Origin: Zygnema cylindricum
Taxonomy: Eukaryota; Streptophyta; Zygnematophyceae; Zygnematales; Zygnemataceae
Length of the DNA stretch: 62,000 bases
Direction of reading: 5' to 3'
Assembly: GCA_037447655.1 (NCBI GenBank)
Contig: JBBHKE010002873.1
Coordinates: forward strand, 75,695-137,694
Shown: positions 11,582 to 22,825 of the stretch, one piece after another
Layout of the letters: each line of letters starts with the position of its first letter
Position numbering within the stretch: the first letter of the stretch is position 1
Program-made: the position numbers and the translations under genes
The notes under the pieces: model-generated
What the model saw: only the letters and a program-made list of their open reading frames with translations
What the model was told of the DNA's origin: nothing
Databases searched by the model: none

Positions 11582-12565
11582 TGTTGATATTTGAGTATTT
11601 TCTAGGTCTTTATAGAAAAAGAGCAAAGGCAGTCTGTCCCTAACTCCCTTCTCCAAGCCCCCACACTTGTTGTAGTCACTGAAGGCTTGATAGGGAGCTA
11701 GAGCCAATGGCTGCTTTAGCTCCATAGGTAGGACTAAAGAGTGACATAAGTCACTCTTTAATAAAAGGGTAGAGTTTGAAAGACCTCTAACCTCTGAGCG
11801 GCAGAGCGAGGCGTAGCTGTCAACTCTAACCCGTTTGTCGTAGGACTTCGTTAGACTACATAGGGTTTGAATGCTATTTAAACATTATTTAGGAAAATAA
11901 AACCGATAAACGAAATTAAAGATAAATAACATACAGACTAGTTGGAATATGGTGCGAACAACACCGGCACGAAAATGTGTACCCGCCATTAGTTTTAACA
12001 ACTATTTTTCAAAGCCGGTTTTGGATCCGAAGATACGCATCATCGCTGAGATCCTTGAATGAACGCTTTGGCGGATTTCGGGCGTAACATGACCTGGAGC
12101 CACGTGGCAAAATAACATTGGGAAGCGAGAATCTCGAGGAGCATGACGAGAAGTCCAAAAGAGAAAGACGTCCACTCCATGGCCTTGTCGTACACAGGTC
12201 GTACTGAAAGGACTTCGGCCATTGTACCTTTTTGTACTGTACAGTCTTTTGATTAGTTCTTACATCAGTAGATAGGGGTTGTGAGAGGGGTTTAAGACTT
12301 AGAGGAATGAGGAGGTAGCCGCCTCTCTCCCAATGAGCTTGTGTAAATATTGGCATCTTTGCCACTTTATAATTAATCCCTTGGTTCGGCGTTATTCAGT
12401 GATTCTTTTTGCTATGGACCCAGGGGAGTCCAGACTGCACAATGGTGCAGTCAGATTGACTGTTTGCCTGCTTGGGTAGCACTAGTCCTAGTTGAAAGGG
12501 GGTTAGTCAAAAACTACCCAGAGGCTTCTTGAATTGTGTAGTCCAATAGGGGACACAATATTGCA
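11582..12565 (+). repeat. B2 5' LTR
   Basis: Starts TGTTGATATT, ends ATATTGCA just before the primer site GGATATGAGCCCACC (12566-12580, two changes from the family sequence). About 984 bp. From about position 60 on it aligns with the 3' LTR at 17914. The start is family C-like. Confidence 0.85.
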
Positions 12566-15396
12566 GGATATGAGCCCACCTTGTAGGGTGCCCATCTTCA
12601 ACAAATCTGGGTTCATATATTGGGAAGGGATGATGACATGGGCTTTGTCTGAAAAACTATAATAAGGTATTGTTAGTGGATAAGTGAAACGTCCATCTTA
12701 GGGAATCCCACCAGGGTTTAGTGGAGTGAGGTTTTTTGTAGCAACATCTGCCCCAACGGAGGAGGCAGACGATGGGGACAACAAAGTGTCGGAAAGGGGG
12801 AAAAGAAAAGAGATATCTCTCACTCGTATTGTCACGGCACCCAGAGCGGTTGCCGTAAAAACTGAGGAAAATGATATTCAAACTTGGGGATGCAAAAACA
12901 TGGTTGCCAAGCATTTCATTCTGAGGCACCTTACTCAAGCTCTAGCAATGTCGAGGAGTTGTGGGAGACTTTAGTGGAGATCTATAGAGTTGGTACCATA
13001 CATGAGCTCCAGTTGGCAAAGCAAAGGTTAGGGGATTACATTTACAAAAGGGGAAAAATGTTAGACTACTGTAATGATCTCTCTTATTTTTATATGGAGA
13101 TGGAGAGTGCCAGATGGACAGCTACAATGAAGATGAAAGTCAACACCCTCATCATGAATTTGCCTGATGAATATAAGAACATAGTGTACCTAGTGTAAGA
13201 AATGGATGACAATTCTTAGAAGTGGAACATAGTGGTCTGGATGATACTTGTGCAGGAGAACAGTATTGAGATTCAGAAAGGAAGAAAGAGCTTTCAAGCT
13301 CTAGCTGCCAGAACAGGTGGGGGAAGGATTTGAGGAAGCTATACAACAGCTTCAAAGGAAAGAGAGATGAGTCTGGAGAACCAAGCCCCCCAAAGAGTCT
13401 TAGTCATTTCTGCAAAAAAACGGAACATTTCATGGCGGAGTGTACCAAGGTGTCGGAGTTGAGGCTCCAAGAGAACCGTGGAGGGGGTTTTTCTAAAGGG
13501 AAAAAAAAGGCTCTTGTGGTCACACAAGTGAAAGGGGAGACTGTGGAGGACGAGTCCTCTAGGGAGGAGGATGGGGAGCTCCTTCTTGATAATAATATAG
13601 AGGACAAGGAGGTCCCTCAAAAATAGAAGTGTGCTCTTAGAGCCATTCGGGAAGCTCCATATGAAAGATTTATCATTCATTTAGGTGCATCCATGCCTAT
13701 GTGTCGTGACAGGCACCTCTTTACCAAGCTAAGAAAGATCCCTACTGTAGAGATAGAGAATGGGGATGGGAGAGTAATTACTATAGATTTAGTGAGGTCG
13801 GTAGATCTAAAATTCATAGTGAAGGGAAAGACTTCTATACTCACCTTCTCAAATGTACTCTACATTCCTCTGCTGAGAAAAAATCTTGTCTCTACTTCTG
13901 TATTAGATGATAAGGAATTTGATTCCTACACTAAAAAAAGAGTCTTTACAGCTAAGTATGGGGATGAAGTCTACTTCACAATTGATAAGGGTAGCCAAGG
14001 AATGTTTAATCTTAACTTGAGTAATGAAAAAAAGAATGCTTACTATGTTGGTGTCCCAAACTTGATGATTTCACATAAGCGGTTGGGGCATGTGCATTTT
14101 GATAGGTTGAGGGAAATGAAGAATCTTGGTGTAGTAGAAAGTTTGAGGATAATGAAATGGTGGATGATTGTAGTGGATGTGCCCAAGGTAAGGCTCAAAG
14201 ACTCTTTTTTCCCAAAACAGCCAGATATAGAGGAGAGAAAGTACTAGATCTGGTCCACACAGACATCTAGGGACCATAAAAAGTACCTTCGGTCGGAGGG
14301 AAAGGTTTATGTTGAAAATTACTAATGACTGGTCTAGATACTCTTAATTCTATTTCCTAAAAACAAAGTCTCAAACACCGACTTACTTGAAATAATATAA
14401 AGCTTGGAGTGAGAAGTTGCACGAACCCCCATTAAGATAATAAAAAGTGATAATGGGTAGAATATACCTCTAACCAGTTTGAGGAATACTTCAGGGATGA
14501 GAGAGTTCAACATCAAAAGAGTGTACCAAAAAATCCACAACAAAATGGGGGAGCTGAGAGGTTGAACCTGACTCTTGGAGATAGTGTACGTAGTATGTTG
14601 GTCGATAAGAAGATAGGAAAAAGGTTTTGGGCAGAAGCCATGAATTGTGCTAATTACGTTAAAAATATAGTCCTTACTACAACCGTGAAAGGAATGACAC
14701 CTTATGAGAGATGGGTTGGAAGGAAACTAGATATTTTTCACTTGAAAGTATTCAGTAGTCAAATTTACAATCTTGAAACAGATAGGATAAACTGAAAACT
14801 AGATGCTAAGGGGAAACCGATATATTTTGTGGGATATGATGAGGATGTCAAGGGATAAAGAGTCTATGACTTAGCTAAACATGATTGTATTCTCCTAAAA
14901 CACCTTGTTGTCATGGATGAAGGGAAGTCATTTGATTAGTTCAAATACACCAAGAAGATATGAATCAATTTTGAGTCCGAGAGTGAGGAGGACTCGGATC
15001 TTGTCGGAAGAGACATGAGTGCAAAGGTAATTGCAGATTCAGGGGAGATCTAAGATAGGGGAGATAAACCGGAATCTCCCTATATCTCTATACACTCCAA
15101 AAAGACTGAAGAGGAGGAGCCAGATCCGGCTTCAATGGAAAGGAGAGCCGACGAGACATTGAGGAGGAAGCCGAGACTTCTCTCCATTCCAGCTTCGACT
15201 TTCAAGGAGGACGAAGAAGCAACAAAAATCTATAGGAAAAACATGTCGCTAACAAGGTAACTAAGCTGTCTCACCCTAATGAGCCTTAGTCATACTTGGA
15301 GGCAATGGACAGTCCGGAGGAAGACAGATGGATTAGAGCCATAAATGATGAGATGGCCTCCATTATGGAAGAGAATACTTGGGAGCTGGTGGAATA
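12566..15396 (+). pseudogene. B2 gag-protease-integrase pseudogene
   Basis: Family B gag (12566-13630) with pieces in 12726-12974, 12884-13198 and 13330-13626. The knuckle is damaged (HFCKKTEHFMAEC near 13405-13445). The protease site reads IIHLGAS near 13675 where intact copies have DSGA, so both catalytic residues are gone. Pre-integrase and integrase pieces are in 13693-14247 and 14562-14795 (SHKRLGHVHFDRL; LGDSVRSMLVDKKIGKRFWAEAMN). Multiple stops and frameshifts. The frame stops at the D0 insertion. Confidence 0.85.
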
Positions 15397-15401
15397 TCCT
15401 C
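15397..15401 (+). repeat. target-site duplicate TCCTC, left copy (D0)
   Basis: TCCTC precedes the TGTTGG end of the D0 LTR and recurs right after its ...CAACA end at 16460-16464, defining a clean 5-bp duplication inside B2 pol. Confidence 0.85.
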
Positions 15402-16459
15402 TGTTGGTTTTTGGAAACCTTTAGTCCTCTCTATATCACATTGCTATGCTGCCATGCTGCGTTGGTTAGATCGCAGCCATAGCAGCATATGTGAGAAAGA
15501 TATCCTGCTGCCATGCTGCGCTGGTCACAGCGCAGCCATAGCAGCTTGTGTACTAGGTACTAAGTGTATTAAAACGTACGGAATTGGACTTCAAGTGACG
15601 CAAAGAAACATAGACGAAAGTATGATTTACGTAAAGGGAAATGGACGGCGGATCGCGAAGCGATCCGACGTTAATCGACGCGGTCAGAATTTGTATGTGG
15701 CACGTACGAAACTTAATACGACGGGTGACATTTGATGAAGTGGACGTCGCCGGAGCTACGGACGGCGGCGCCCTCAATTTGGTGAGGGACGCGAAATCGC
15801 GTCCATCACATGATATTTATTTTGGACGGTCCTGATTCGTTTGACTGAATTCGTAAGACTTGTAAATATTTAACAATGTTTTGTCCTATGTATTAATTAT
15901 TAGTGTTGATCTCATGTACACTCACATTAATGTAGGTAGATGGTTGATTACGTACGGCTGGTATGCCTCCGTACAGTTAGTAGTAAGCTGTAGTGTATAT
16001 TTGTAGGACAGTCATTTTGAGACTTAGGAACTTTTTGGACAGAAACTGTTTTTGCTCCTTTTTGGGAATTTCATCTGAAAATTTCTCTCAATTGTATAGA
16101 CAGAATTATCTGAAATTTTGCATGCGTGTTCTTCCTTGTATTGGAAATATTGTGGCAAATTTGCAGACCTATTTTGTGTCTGATTTGCTTGGGGCTTCAT
16201 TGTGAAGTTGGTCATATTTATCAAAGTTCTGGCAGGCTGTTTTTCTGCAACTTTGACTAGGTGTTGTGATTATTCGGTTTGGTATTGTTATATCAAAATT
16301 GGTGGGAATATTAAGTGGCCTGGGTACTATCTGGTTGAGTAGTTTCAGCTTGGTTTGATTAGTCTGTAGACTTCTGAGTGGAATCAAAGGAGGTTGTTTT
16401 GAGGTAGTCTGTGGTGCTTTCGAGGGTACATTCATGGCTGAAAATGGCTATGAACAACA
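15402..16459 (+). mobile_element. D0: solo LTR of copia family D
   Basis: 1058 bp, starts TGTTGGTTTTTGG and ends TGAACAACA, so the termini are TGTTG/CAACA. Flanked by TCCTC on both sides. Termini and style match the 3' LTR of D1 (44676-45505). Near the start, between about 15450 and 15546, are strong inverted repeats built from GCTGC/GCAGC words. Its last 26 bp are an open ATG frame (MAENGYEQ) that would read out of the LTR, as in D1. Origin: LTR-LTR recombination of a full D element. Confidence 0.85.
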
Positions 16460-17900
16460 TCCTCTGGATAGAACACAGATTGGGTGCAAATGGGTGTTTA
16501 ATCTGAAACTAAACCTAGATAATACCATTAAGAGATATAAGGCTCGGTTGGTAACAAAGGGGTTCACCCAAAAGAGGGGAATAGATTATGAGGAGACTTT
16601 TGCTCAAGTGGTTCCGTTCCCATCAGTAAGGATTCTCCTGAGTCTAGCGGCAGCGGAAGACATGGAAATACACCAGATCAATATTAAGACCGCCTTCCTC
16701 AATAGAGAGCTAGAGGAAGAAATATTCATGCGTCAACCAGAGGGGTTTGTAGAGGAAGGAGAGGAGAGCAAAGTCTGTAGACTCATAAAGTCCTTATATG
16801 GACTAAAGAAGGCTCTCAGACAATGGAATAAGAAACAAGATGAGTTTCTCACCGGTTTGAGATATATCCGGATCAGTTTTAACCATTCTATTTATATATT
16901 TGAGGATGAGAATGGTGTTATTTTCATTCCAATTTACGTGGATGATTTGTTGGTGTTAAGCGAGTCTATGGAAAAGATCAATAAGTTAAAAAAATATGTT
17001 AGAAGAAGATTTAACATGAATGATATAGCGGAGGCAAGATACATTTTAGGAATTCAAATGGAAAGATATAGGTGGAAAAAGATTATCAAACTTACCCAGA
17101 AAGAAGCTATAGGGAATATGCTTGAGAAATTCCACATGGAAAAGGCACACAATTGTACCACTCCCATGGACTAGAAGAAACTAAGTGATGGTAGTGTAGA
17201 AGGAGGAGTGATAATCTTAGATGATTAGATGAGTCTAGAAGAGAGACAGTTTATGAAGTCTTTTCCTTACAGGTAAGTTGTAGGAAGCTTAATCTACTTT
17301 ATGAACTCTACTAGGCCGGACATAGCGGCAGCACTTGGAGTCCTCAGTAGGAGTCTTAATGATCCTCAGAGGAGAGATTGGGAGGCTCCCAAGAGAGTCA
17401 TGAGATATCTGGTGGGAACCAAGGATTTATAGTTGCTTTTGGTAGGGGATCACAGTGATGCGCCTATGAGAAGATGCACTTCTGGGTATGTGTTGTATGT
17501 GGGGGAAGGTGCTTCTTGTTGGAGTAGCAAGCAACAAAAGGTGGTTGCTCAGTCCACCATGGAGGCTGAGTAATGGCCTCTTGTTCTGTTGTGAAAGAGT
17601 TGATGTGGGTCAAGTCTTTATTAAAAAACCGGGGTATATGAAAGAGGGGGTGCATGAAGTTTTTCTAAAAATCAAGGTGCCATTGCAATTGCATCCAATC
17701 CAAAATATCATTTCAAGGCTAAACTCATGGACATAAGATTAAGTTTTGTGAGGGAAAAAGTTGAAAACAAAATTGTGAATCTTGTGTATAGGGGTGATAG
17801 GGAAATGGTGGCTGATATGATGACCAAACCTGTGCCCTCTCCCAAGTTAAAAGTTTGTAGAGAAAAGTGGTGATTAAAAGAGAAATTGAAATTAGACTAG
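16460..17900 (+). pseudogene. B2 reverse transcriptase-RNase H pseudogene
   Basis: Resumes the B2 polyprotein after the D0 solo LTR (LDRTQIGCKWVFNLKLN). The RT segment is open to 17174 with [33 protein letters not shown] and YVDDLLVLSE. A stop at 17172 and several after it break the C-terminal RT and RNase H (17175-17900). RNase H remnants (RRCTSGYVLYVGEGASCWSS; MEAE followed by a stop) are visible near 17470-17580. The first residues of the apparent open frame (from 16434) belong to D0, not to B2. Confidence 0.85.
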
Positions 17901-17913
17901 AAAATAAGGGGAG

Positions 17914-18915
17914 TGTTTAATCACTAGATGTATAGGGTATTTTCTAGGTCTTGATAAATTAAAACTAAAAGGAAAAAGCGTAGGTAGTCTGCCTCCACCT
18001 CCTCCTTCTAGCCCCCATACTTATTGTAGTCACTGAAGAAAAGTCAGAGAGGTGGAGCCATGGCTGCCTCAGCTCCATAGGCAGGACTAAAAAGTGACAT
18101 AAGTCACTCCTTAATAAAATGGTAGAGTTCAGCAAACCTCGAACCTCCGAGCGGCAGAGCGAGGCATAGCCGTGAGCTCTAACCGGTCTGTCGTAGGACT
18201 TTGTTAGACTACATAGGGTGTGAATGCTATTTAAACATTATTTAGGAACATTAATGCCATTTCTGAATTAAAGATAAAGAACATAAAGACTAGTTCGAAT
18301 ATGGTGCCAACAAAACCAACACGAGACAAATGTACTGGACATTTGTTTTAACCGCTAGTATTAAAAGCCGATTTTGGATCTGACGGTATCCATCATCGTC
18401 GAGATCACAAAATGACCGCTTAGGCGGTTTTAGGGCATAACATGACCTGGCGACACGTGGCAAGATAACATTGGGAAGCAAGAATCCTATGGAGCATGAG
18501 GACAAGTCCGAAAGAGACAGACATCCACTCCATGGCCTTGTTGTACACAGGCCGTACAGGAAAGACATCGGCCATTCTACCTTTATGTATTGTACAGTCT
18601 TCTGATTCATTCATACATCAGTTGATAGGGGTTGTGAGAGGGGTTTAGGATTTAGAGGATTGAGGAGGTAGTCGCCTCTCTCCCAATGAGTTGTCTAAAT
18701 ATCAACATCTTTTCCACTTTAAAATTTATCGCCTGGTTGGGCGTTTTTCAGTGATTGTTTTTGCAGTGGACTCAATGGAGTTCAGATTGCACAAGGGTGC
18801 AGTCAGATTGACTGTTTGCGAGCTTTGGTAGTAGTGGCCCTAGTTGAAAGGGGGTTAGTCAAAAACTACCTAAAGGCTTCCTGAATTGAGTAGTCCAATA
18901 ATGGACATAGAATTG
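17914..18915 (+). repeat. B2 3' LTR
   Basis: Starts TGTTTAATCACTAG after AAAATAAGGGGAG; aligns with the 5' LTR. The last bases read ATAGAATTG followed by TTCA where GCA is expected, so the end is uncertain to a few bases. Anonymous DNA follows. Confidence 0.85.
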
Positions 18916-20251
18916 TTCATGTACCACAGTTTGTACATTTTCCGTACTATTTCCGTCTTTTTATGTAATAGTCCGTACATTTTTAGTACAATTCCGTACA
19001 TTTCCCGTAAAAATTTTTGTTCAGTTTATCGGATAAAAAGTACTACGAAGTGCAACACATATTTTTATCAAAGTTCGTACATTTCCTGCACAAAACAGTA
19101 TAGTTACCGTTAATTGTCTGTTCTGTTTACTAGACAAAAAATACTTCGCGTTTTTTTACGATATTTCCAAAAGTCATGAATAATACGTAAAATCGGAAAA
19201 AATGAAAAAATCGCGCGTTTTGAACAACTATGAAACATACCCAAATATTAATATCGATGAAATGAAAAAATAAGTACGCGCGTCGTCATGCATTACCAAA
19301 TCCAGCCAAAAACTACCTGCGAGCAACAATTTTATTTACATGTGGTTGGCGCAATTTTGTTACTGTGAACCTTGGTTGACCGTGTAAAATGTTGTTTTTT
19401 ATAACAGTCGACGTTCGCAAGTGTGACCTTTTTTTAACTGGCTGTTATAATATTTCCCAAATCAAAGTTGTTCGACGGATTGACCGTCAAATCTAAATTC
19501 AACGGTATGTAGCTTGTACTAACCTGTACTTAAAATGTACAATTTTTAAAATCTTGACGCAACTACCTTTGCGCAACAAAAAATGTCATTGCGATTAGCA
19601 TTTCCTTAAAATCATTAATTTAGACAGTTAGGGTGGCCTTCTATCAGGAAATCCGTAATCGTACGGCCAACTTTACGCGGTGATACACAACATGGTCCGT
19701 ACCTGCGCCGTTCAGATTTTGTGCTCTTCGAATCTTTTAATATTCTCGGTGAGCTGAACAAGACCCTAGGTGGTTCCTATCGCAATCCGACACGTAAGCA
19801 ATTGGTGCCTCATTAGCGCAACCTGATAGAGAAGTGGTACAATATTATTGATAGTAAACGTGTCCTTACGATTACTGGAAACGCTTAATGGACTACGACC
19901 CATTAGCCGCAAAATTGAAATAAAATCATGAATTGTAAATTGTGTGGTCTGCTTTGGTCGCGCGTGACGACGCGTGGCGAAGCGCTTCATTGAATTTAGA
20001 CGCATATTGTAGAACGATGTAAAACAAAACCTTTGAAAAGTAAAGGATAAAAATCCTTGTACGGATAAATTTAGTTGCACGAAACGAAATATACTTCGCA
20101 CATTATAGTAAAACGGACTTGCGTAAAAATTTCAATAAAACTAAACGAAAAAAATGCGTGTCGTCACGCACGACCAAAATAGGCCACTGTCGAGTGTGCG
20201 TGGGAAATATAAGATAAGGGACGGCGGTCCGAAGAGGGTTGCACAAGTGTC
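18916..20251. other. anonymous AT-rich DNA
   Basis: About 1.3 kb with no TE homology I can see. It has several copies of GTACATTT(C)CGTAC-like words near 18930-19090 and many A/T runs. A plus-strand frame around 19640-19900 reads as about 90 residues with a single internal stop (RPTLRGDTQHGPYLRRSDF near 19680), too weak to call a gene. It could be old intergenic DNA or the eroded inside of G1. Confidence 0.3.
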
Positions 20252-20475
20252 CTGCAAATAACCCCAGATACCGATGCTTCCCTTGATAGTGGCAATGCCC
20301 ATATCTGACCCCATCCCTCCCGTAGACATGCATGCAAAACATAGGAGAAGATAGAACAAGCGTTAGATAAACATAGGTGAATGAATGCGTGGGTAAGTGA
20401 AAAAAAAATACCCCTTCCCTTTTCCCATTAGGTCGGGGAAAAGGGGTGGGGTTTGGTTATCGGGATGATATCTCA
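20252..20475 (-). repeat. gypsy-LTR-like block, copy 1
   Basis: About 220 bp clearly related to 34945-35162 (shared GCAAATAACCCC, GATGCTTCCC, CTCCCGTAGACAT, GATATC). Copy 2 abuts a G-run polypurine tract and gypsy pol, so the block is read as the 5' end of a gypsy LTR on the minus strand, ending TGAGATATC at 20475. The right flank of copy 1 is not a purine tract, so this copy is a right-hand or solo LTR. The left limit is not resolved. In one minus-strand frame both copies keep a similar peptide (see findings). Confidence 0.5.
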
Positions 20476-21440
20476 ATGTCGTGCTGATTCGCTGTAAGTA
20501 TATAAAATGCTACATAAAACCCCCACTTGTCCCGGAGGTTCCAGCAATAAACTCAGGCTATAAATAACTCGAAAGCCCAATAAGGACTACCAACAAATAC
20601 ACAAATGAACTTACACGCAAAAGTATATAAATTAAGAATAGGTTGTTTCGGATTTAACAATATCACCTTGCCCTAGAAAATAGAATGAAAGATAAAATTA
20701 AAATAAATGGCAAAGCAAGCTCAACATATCCCGGAAATCAACGATGACACAAAGAGGAGACGAATCTCTCCCAATGGTTCCGAAATTAGGTAAGATCCTT
20801 TTTTACACCTCGGTTTCCACCGGACGGAACCGACAAGACTCCTCTCGGCTTCAAACAACAAAAAGTCCAAATTGCCCAAAGGGTGGATAGTGTCAACTAC
20901 CCGCCCGAACTACGAGTCTCACAAAAGACATTTTCCAAAAGAAAATGGCAATAGAGTCAACCACACAAGACAAAATTTCTCAAATAAAAGGTTTGGTTGG
21001 ATTTTTTTTGGGTTTTTTCAGGAGACAGTACTAAAAATGCAACGTGTCTCCTTCGGCCCCAAATGCCTTAAACAACAAATTTTTTCCAGTTTCAGGCCCA
21101 AAAGACAACGCAATTAAAGTAGCCAATGAGCGGAGAGCAAATACTATTAAATTGACATACGTATGGCTAAAAGTTGTACTCCCGACTGCGGATAGATCCG
21201 CGACCGAAAGTCAAAAATTGGCTCCACTATTAAATGACAATGTATCTAAGTGACGCGAAAACGCCGAACTTTGACCTGGAGTAATTAATGGACCAAAAGT
21301 CGGTTGGACCTAAACTAAAGTCCTTTTGACGTATAACATTACAATCTAGATTACTATCCTAAAAGTTACGTGGAACTCCACAATATACCCCTTGCTACAG
21401 CCGGTGGAAACTAGTTCTATTTGATAGAACCGCAATCTAT
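20476..21440. other. anonymous DNA
   Basis: About 960 bp with no recognisable gene, TE or repeat. Moderately AT-rich with several short C/T and A runs. Open frames here (for example 20872-21117 plus) lack any domain or codon signal I recognise. Confidence 0.3.
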
Positions 21441-21776
21441 TGCAATTTTGTGACCCTCATTGGTACACAAAATGTCCAGCTTATATGAAGCCTCTAGGAT
21501 AATATTTGCACTTTTGACCTTGGCAATGAATAACTGCCACCCTAGCACGCAAAAACTCTGACCGACTACACCCCTTTGTAGCCTAGACTCCCCTGAGTCC
21601 GCAGCAAAAAGAATCAATGAAATTGCTTACTTGAGCATTAAGTTAAAAGAATCACTAGATGAAATTGCTTACCTGAGCATTAAGTTATGGTTGTTCAAAG
21701 ACAACATATTTATACATATGGACTTTAGGAGAGAGGGATTTCATTTTTTTTTTCAAGTCCTAAAAAACCTACTCAT
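21441..21776 (-). repeat. F: decayed A-like LTR, first part
   Basis: Minus-strand copy of the A LTR 3' region: GAAGCCTCTAGG, the leader hairpin words and the CATAACTTA region are recognisable in reverse. It contains a local duplication of about 40 bp (21608-21687: AAAGAATCA...GCATTAAGTTA twice). It is interrupted at 21776 by A2 and seems to continue at 34632. No primer site is seen to its left, so it may be a solo LTR. Confidence 0.55.
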
Positions 21777-22810
21777 TGTAGAAATTAATGGTTTTAAAGT
21801 ATTTTAAATAAAGAAGCCGAGGCAGTCTACCTCTAACTTCTCTCTCCAAACTGTCAAACTTGTCGCAGTCACTGAGAAATTGGAGAGGAAGCTAGAGCCA
21901 TGGCTACCTAGGCTATCCTGAGGTTTACGGGAAATTTATACTAGTTAGGGGATTATTAACTAAAAGGTATTTGCCGGCCACAGGATTTGATCCTGGTACC
22001 TGCCGGCCGACAGATAGTAATTAGCCGGTAGCCTTAGCCGTTAAGTCTAGAAGTAGTCTTACGCATTATATAGTACGATAATTAATTAAACAATAATTCG
22101 TAGGATATATCATTTAACTATAATTGTTAACGGGATACATAGATCTGGTATGTAAAAGTACGAATTGCGGTACGGATAAGAAATCAATACCGCGCATAGA
22201 TTTCGTAAGCGAAACAAATACCGCGCATGTATTTATTACGCCTACGATCAAATACGAGTTTAATCGGACGGCCGGAATTAGCGCCGAGATCGCGGAAGAA
22301 GAATTCGGCGGTTTGTGGGTATCGCCACATCGGATGACACGTGGCGATGTTACATTGGAGCGCGGCATCTCCGAGGATTAAAGGAGCGAATCTGCACATA
22401 CCACATGTCGACATTTAGGCCATGTCGTACAGTGTCCGTACATAAAGTACACCGGCAGCTGTACTTTTTCGTCCGGAACTGTAATATGATTCGTTCTGTA
22501 CATCAGTAGATAGAGTCTGTGAGAGAGATAGGACTTAGAAAAATTAGAAGATAGGACCCTCTCTCCCAGAGAGCTTCTGTACAAAAGGTCAACTCTGACC
22601 CTCCATAACTTACTGCTCAGGGGAGCAAATTCCGAGATTCTTTTTGCTATCGACTCAGGGGAGTCTTGTCTTCACAGGGGTGAAGTTGGTCAGAGTTTTT
22701 GACTGTCAGGGTGACAGTTATTTTTGCTGATACACAAAGGGTTCAGAGTTATCCTAGAGGCTTCTTGGAAGCTGTCCACTCTGAGGACTTATGGAGGTCT
22801 GAGAGTTTCA
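21777..22810 (+). repeat. A2 5' LTR
   Basis: 1034 bp, TGTAGAAATT to GAGTTTCA. U3 has the antisense tRNA-like hairpin (GCCGGC arms near 21978-22015), CACGTG at 22338-22343 and the GTAC inverted repeat near 22435-22475. The last 60 bp are identical to the A3 5' LTR, including a TGA in the short LTR reading frame that both 3' LTRs lack (see gene-conversion finding). Confidence 0.9.
22652..22718 (+). promoter_or_regulatory. three GGG-loop hairpins in the A2 leader
   Basis: GACTC-AGGG-GAGTC (22652-22665), CTTCAC-AGGG-GTGAAG (22670-22685) and ACTGTCA-GGG-TGACAGT (22702-22718). The third stem differs from A3 (CTGCCA/TGGCAG) by a compensating pair change. Confidence 0.6.
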
Positions 22811-22825
22811 GGTTATGGGCCCACC
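22811..22825 (+). promoter_or_regulatory. A2 primer-binding site
   Basis: GGTTATGGGCCCACC follows the LTR with no spacer. It complements 15 nt of the initiator tRNA-Met anticodon arm. The ATG at 22815 inside it opens the gag frame. Confidence 0.75.

Larger units (their letters stand above)
11582..18915 (+). mobile_element. B2: copia family B element, near complete
   Basis: Both LTRs (11582-12565; 17914-18915) flank a decayed gag-pol that is interrupted by the D0 solo LTR (15402-16459). The left flank is G1. The right flank (18916 on) does not continue G1 and shows no GACTT duplicate, so the right border was rearranged or truncated after insertion. The first about 60 bp of the 5' LTR (TGTTGATATTTGAG) resemble family C while the 3' LTR starts TGTTTAATCACTAG, which suggests recombination between families. 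Confidence 0.85.

Noticed and set aside
19640-19900. about 90-residue plus-strand frame
   Set aside because: Contains an internal stop, lacks a start and has no motif I recognise; frames of this length occur by chance.
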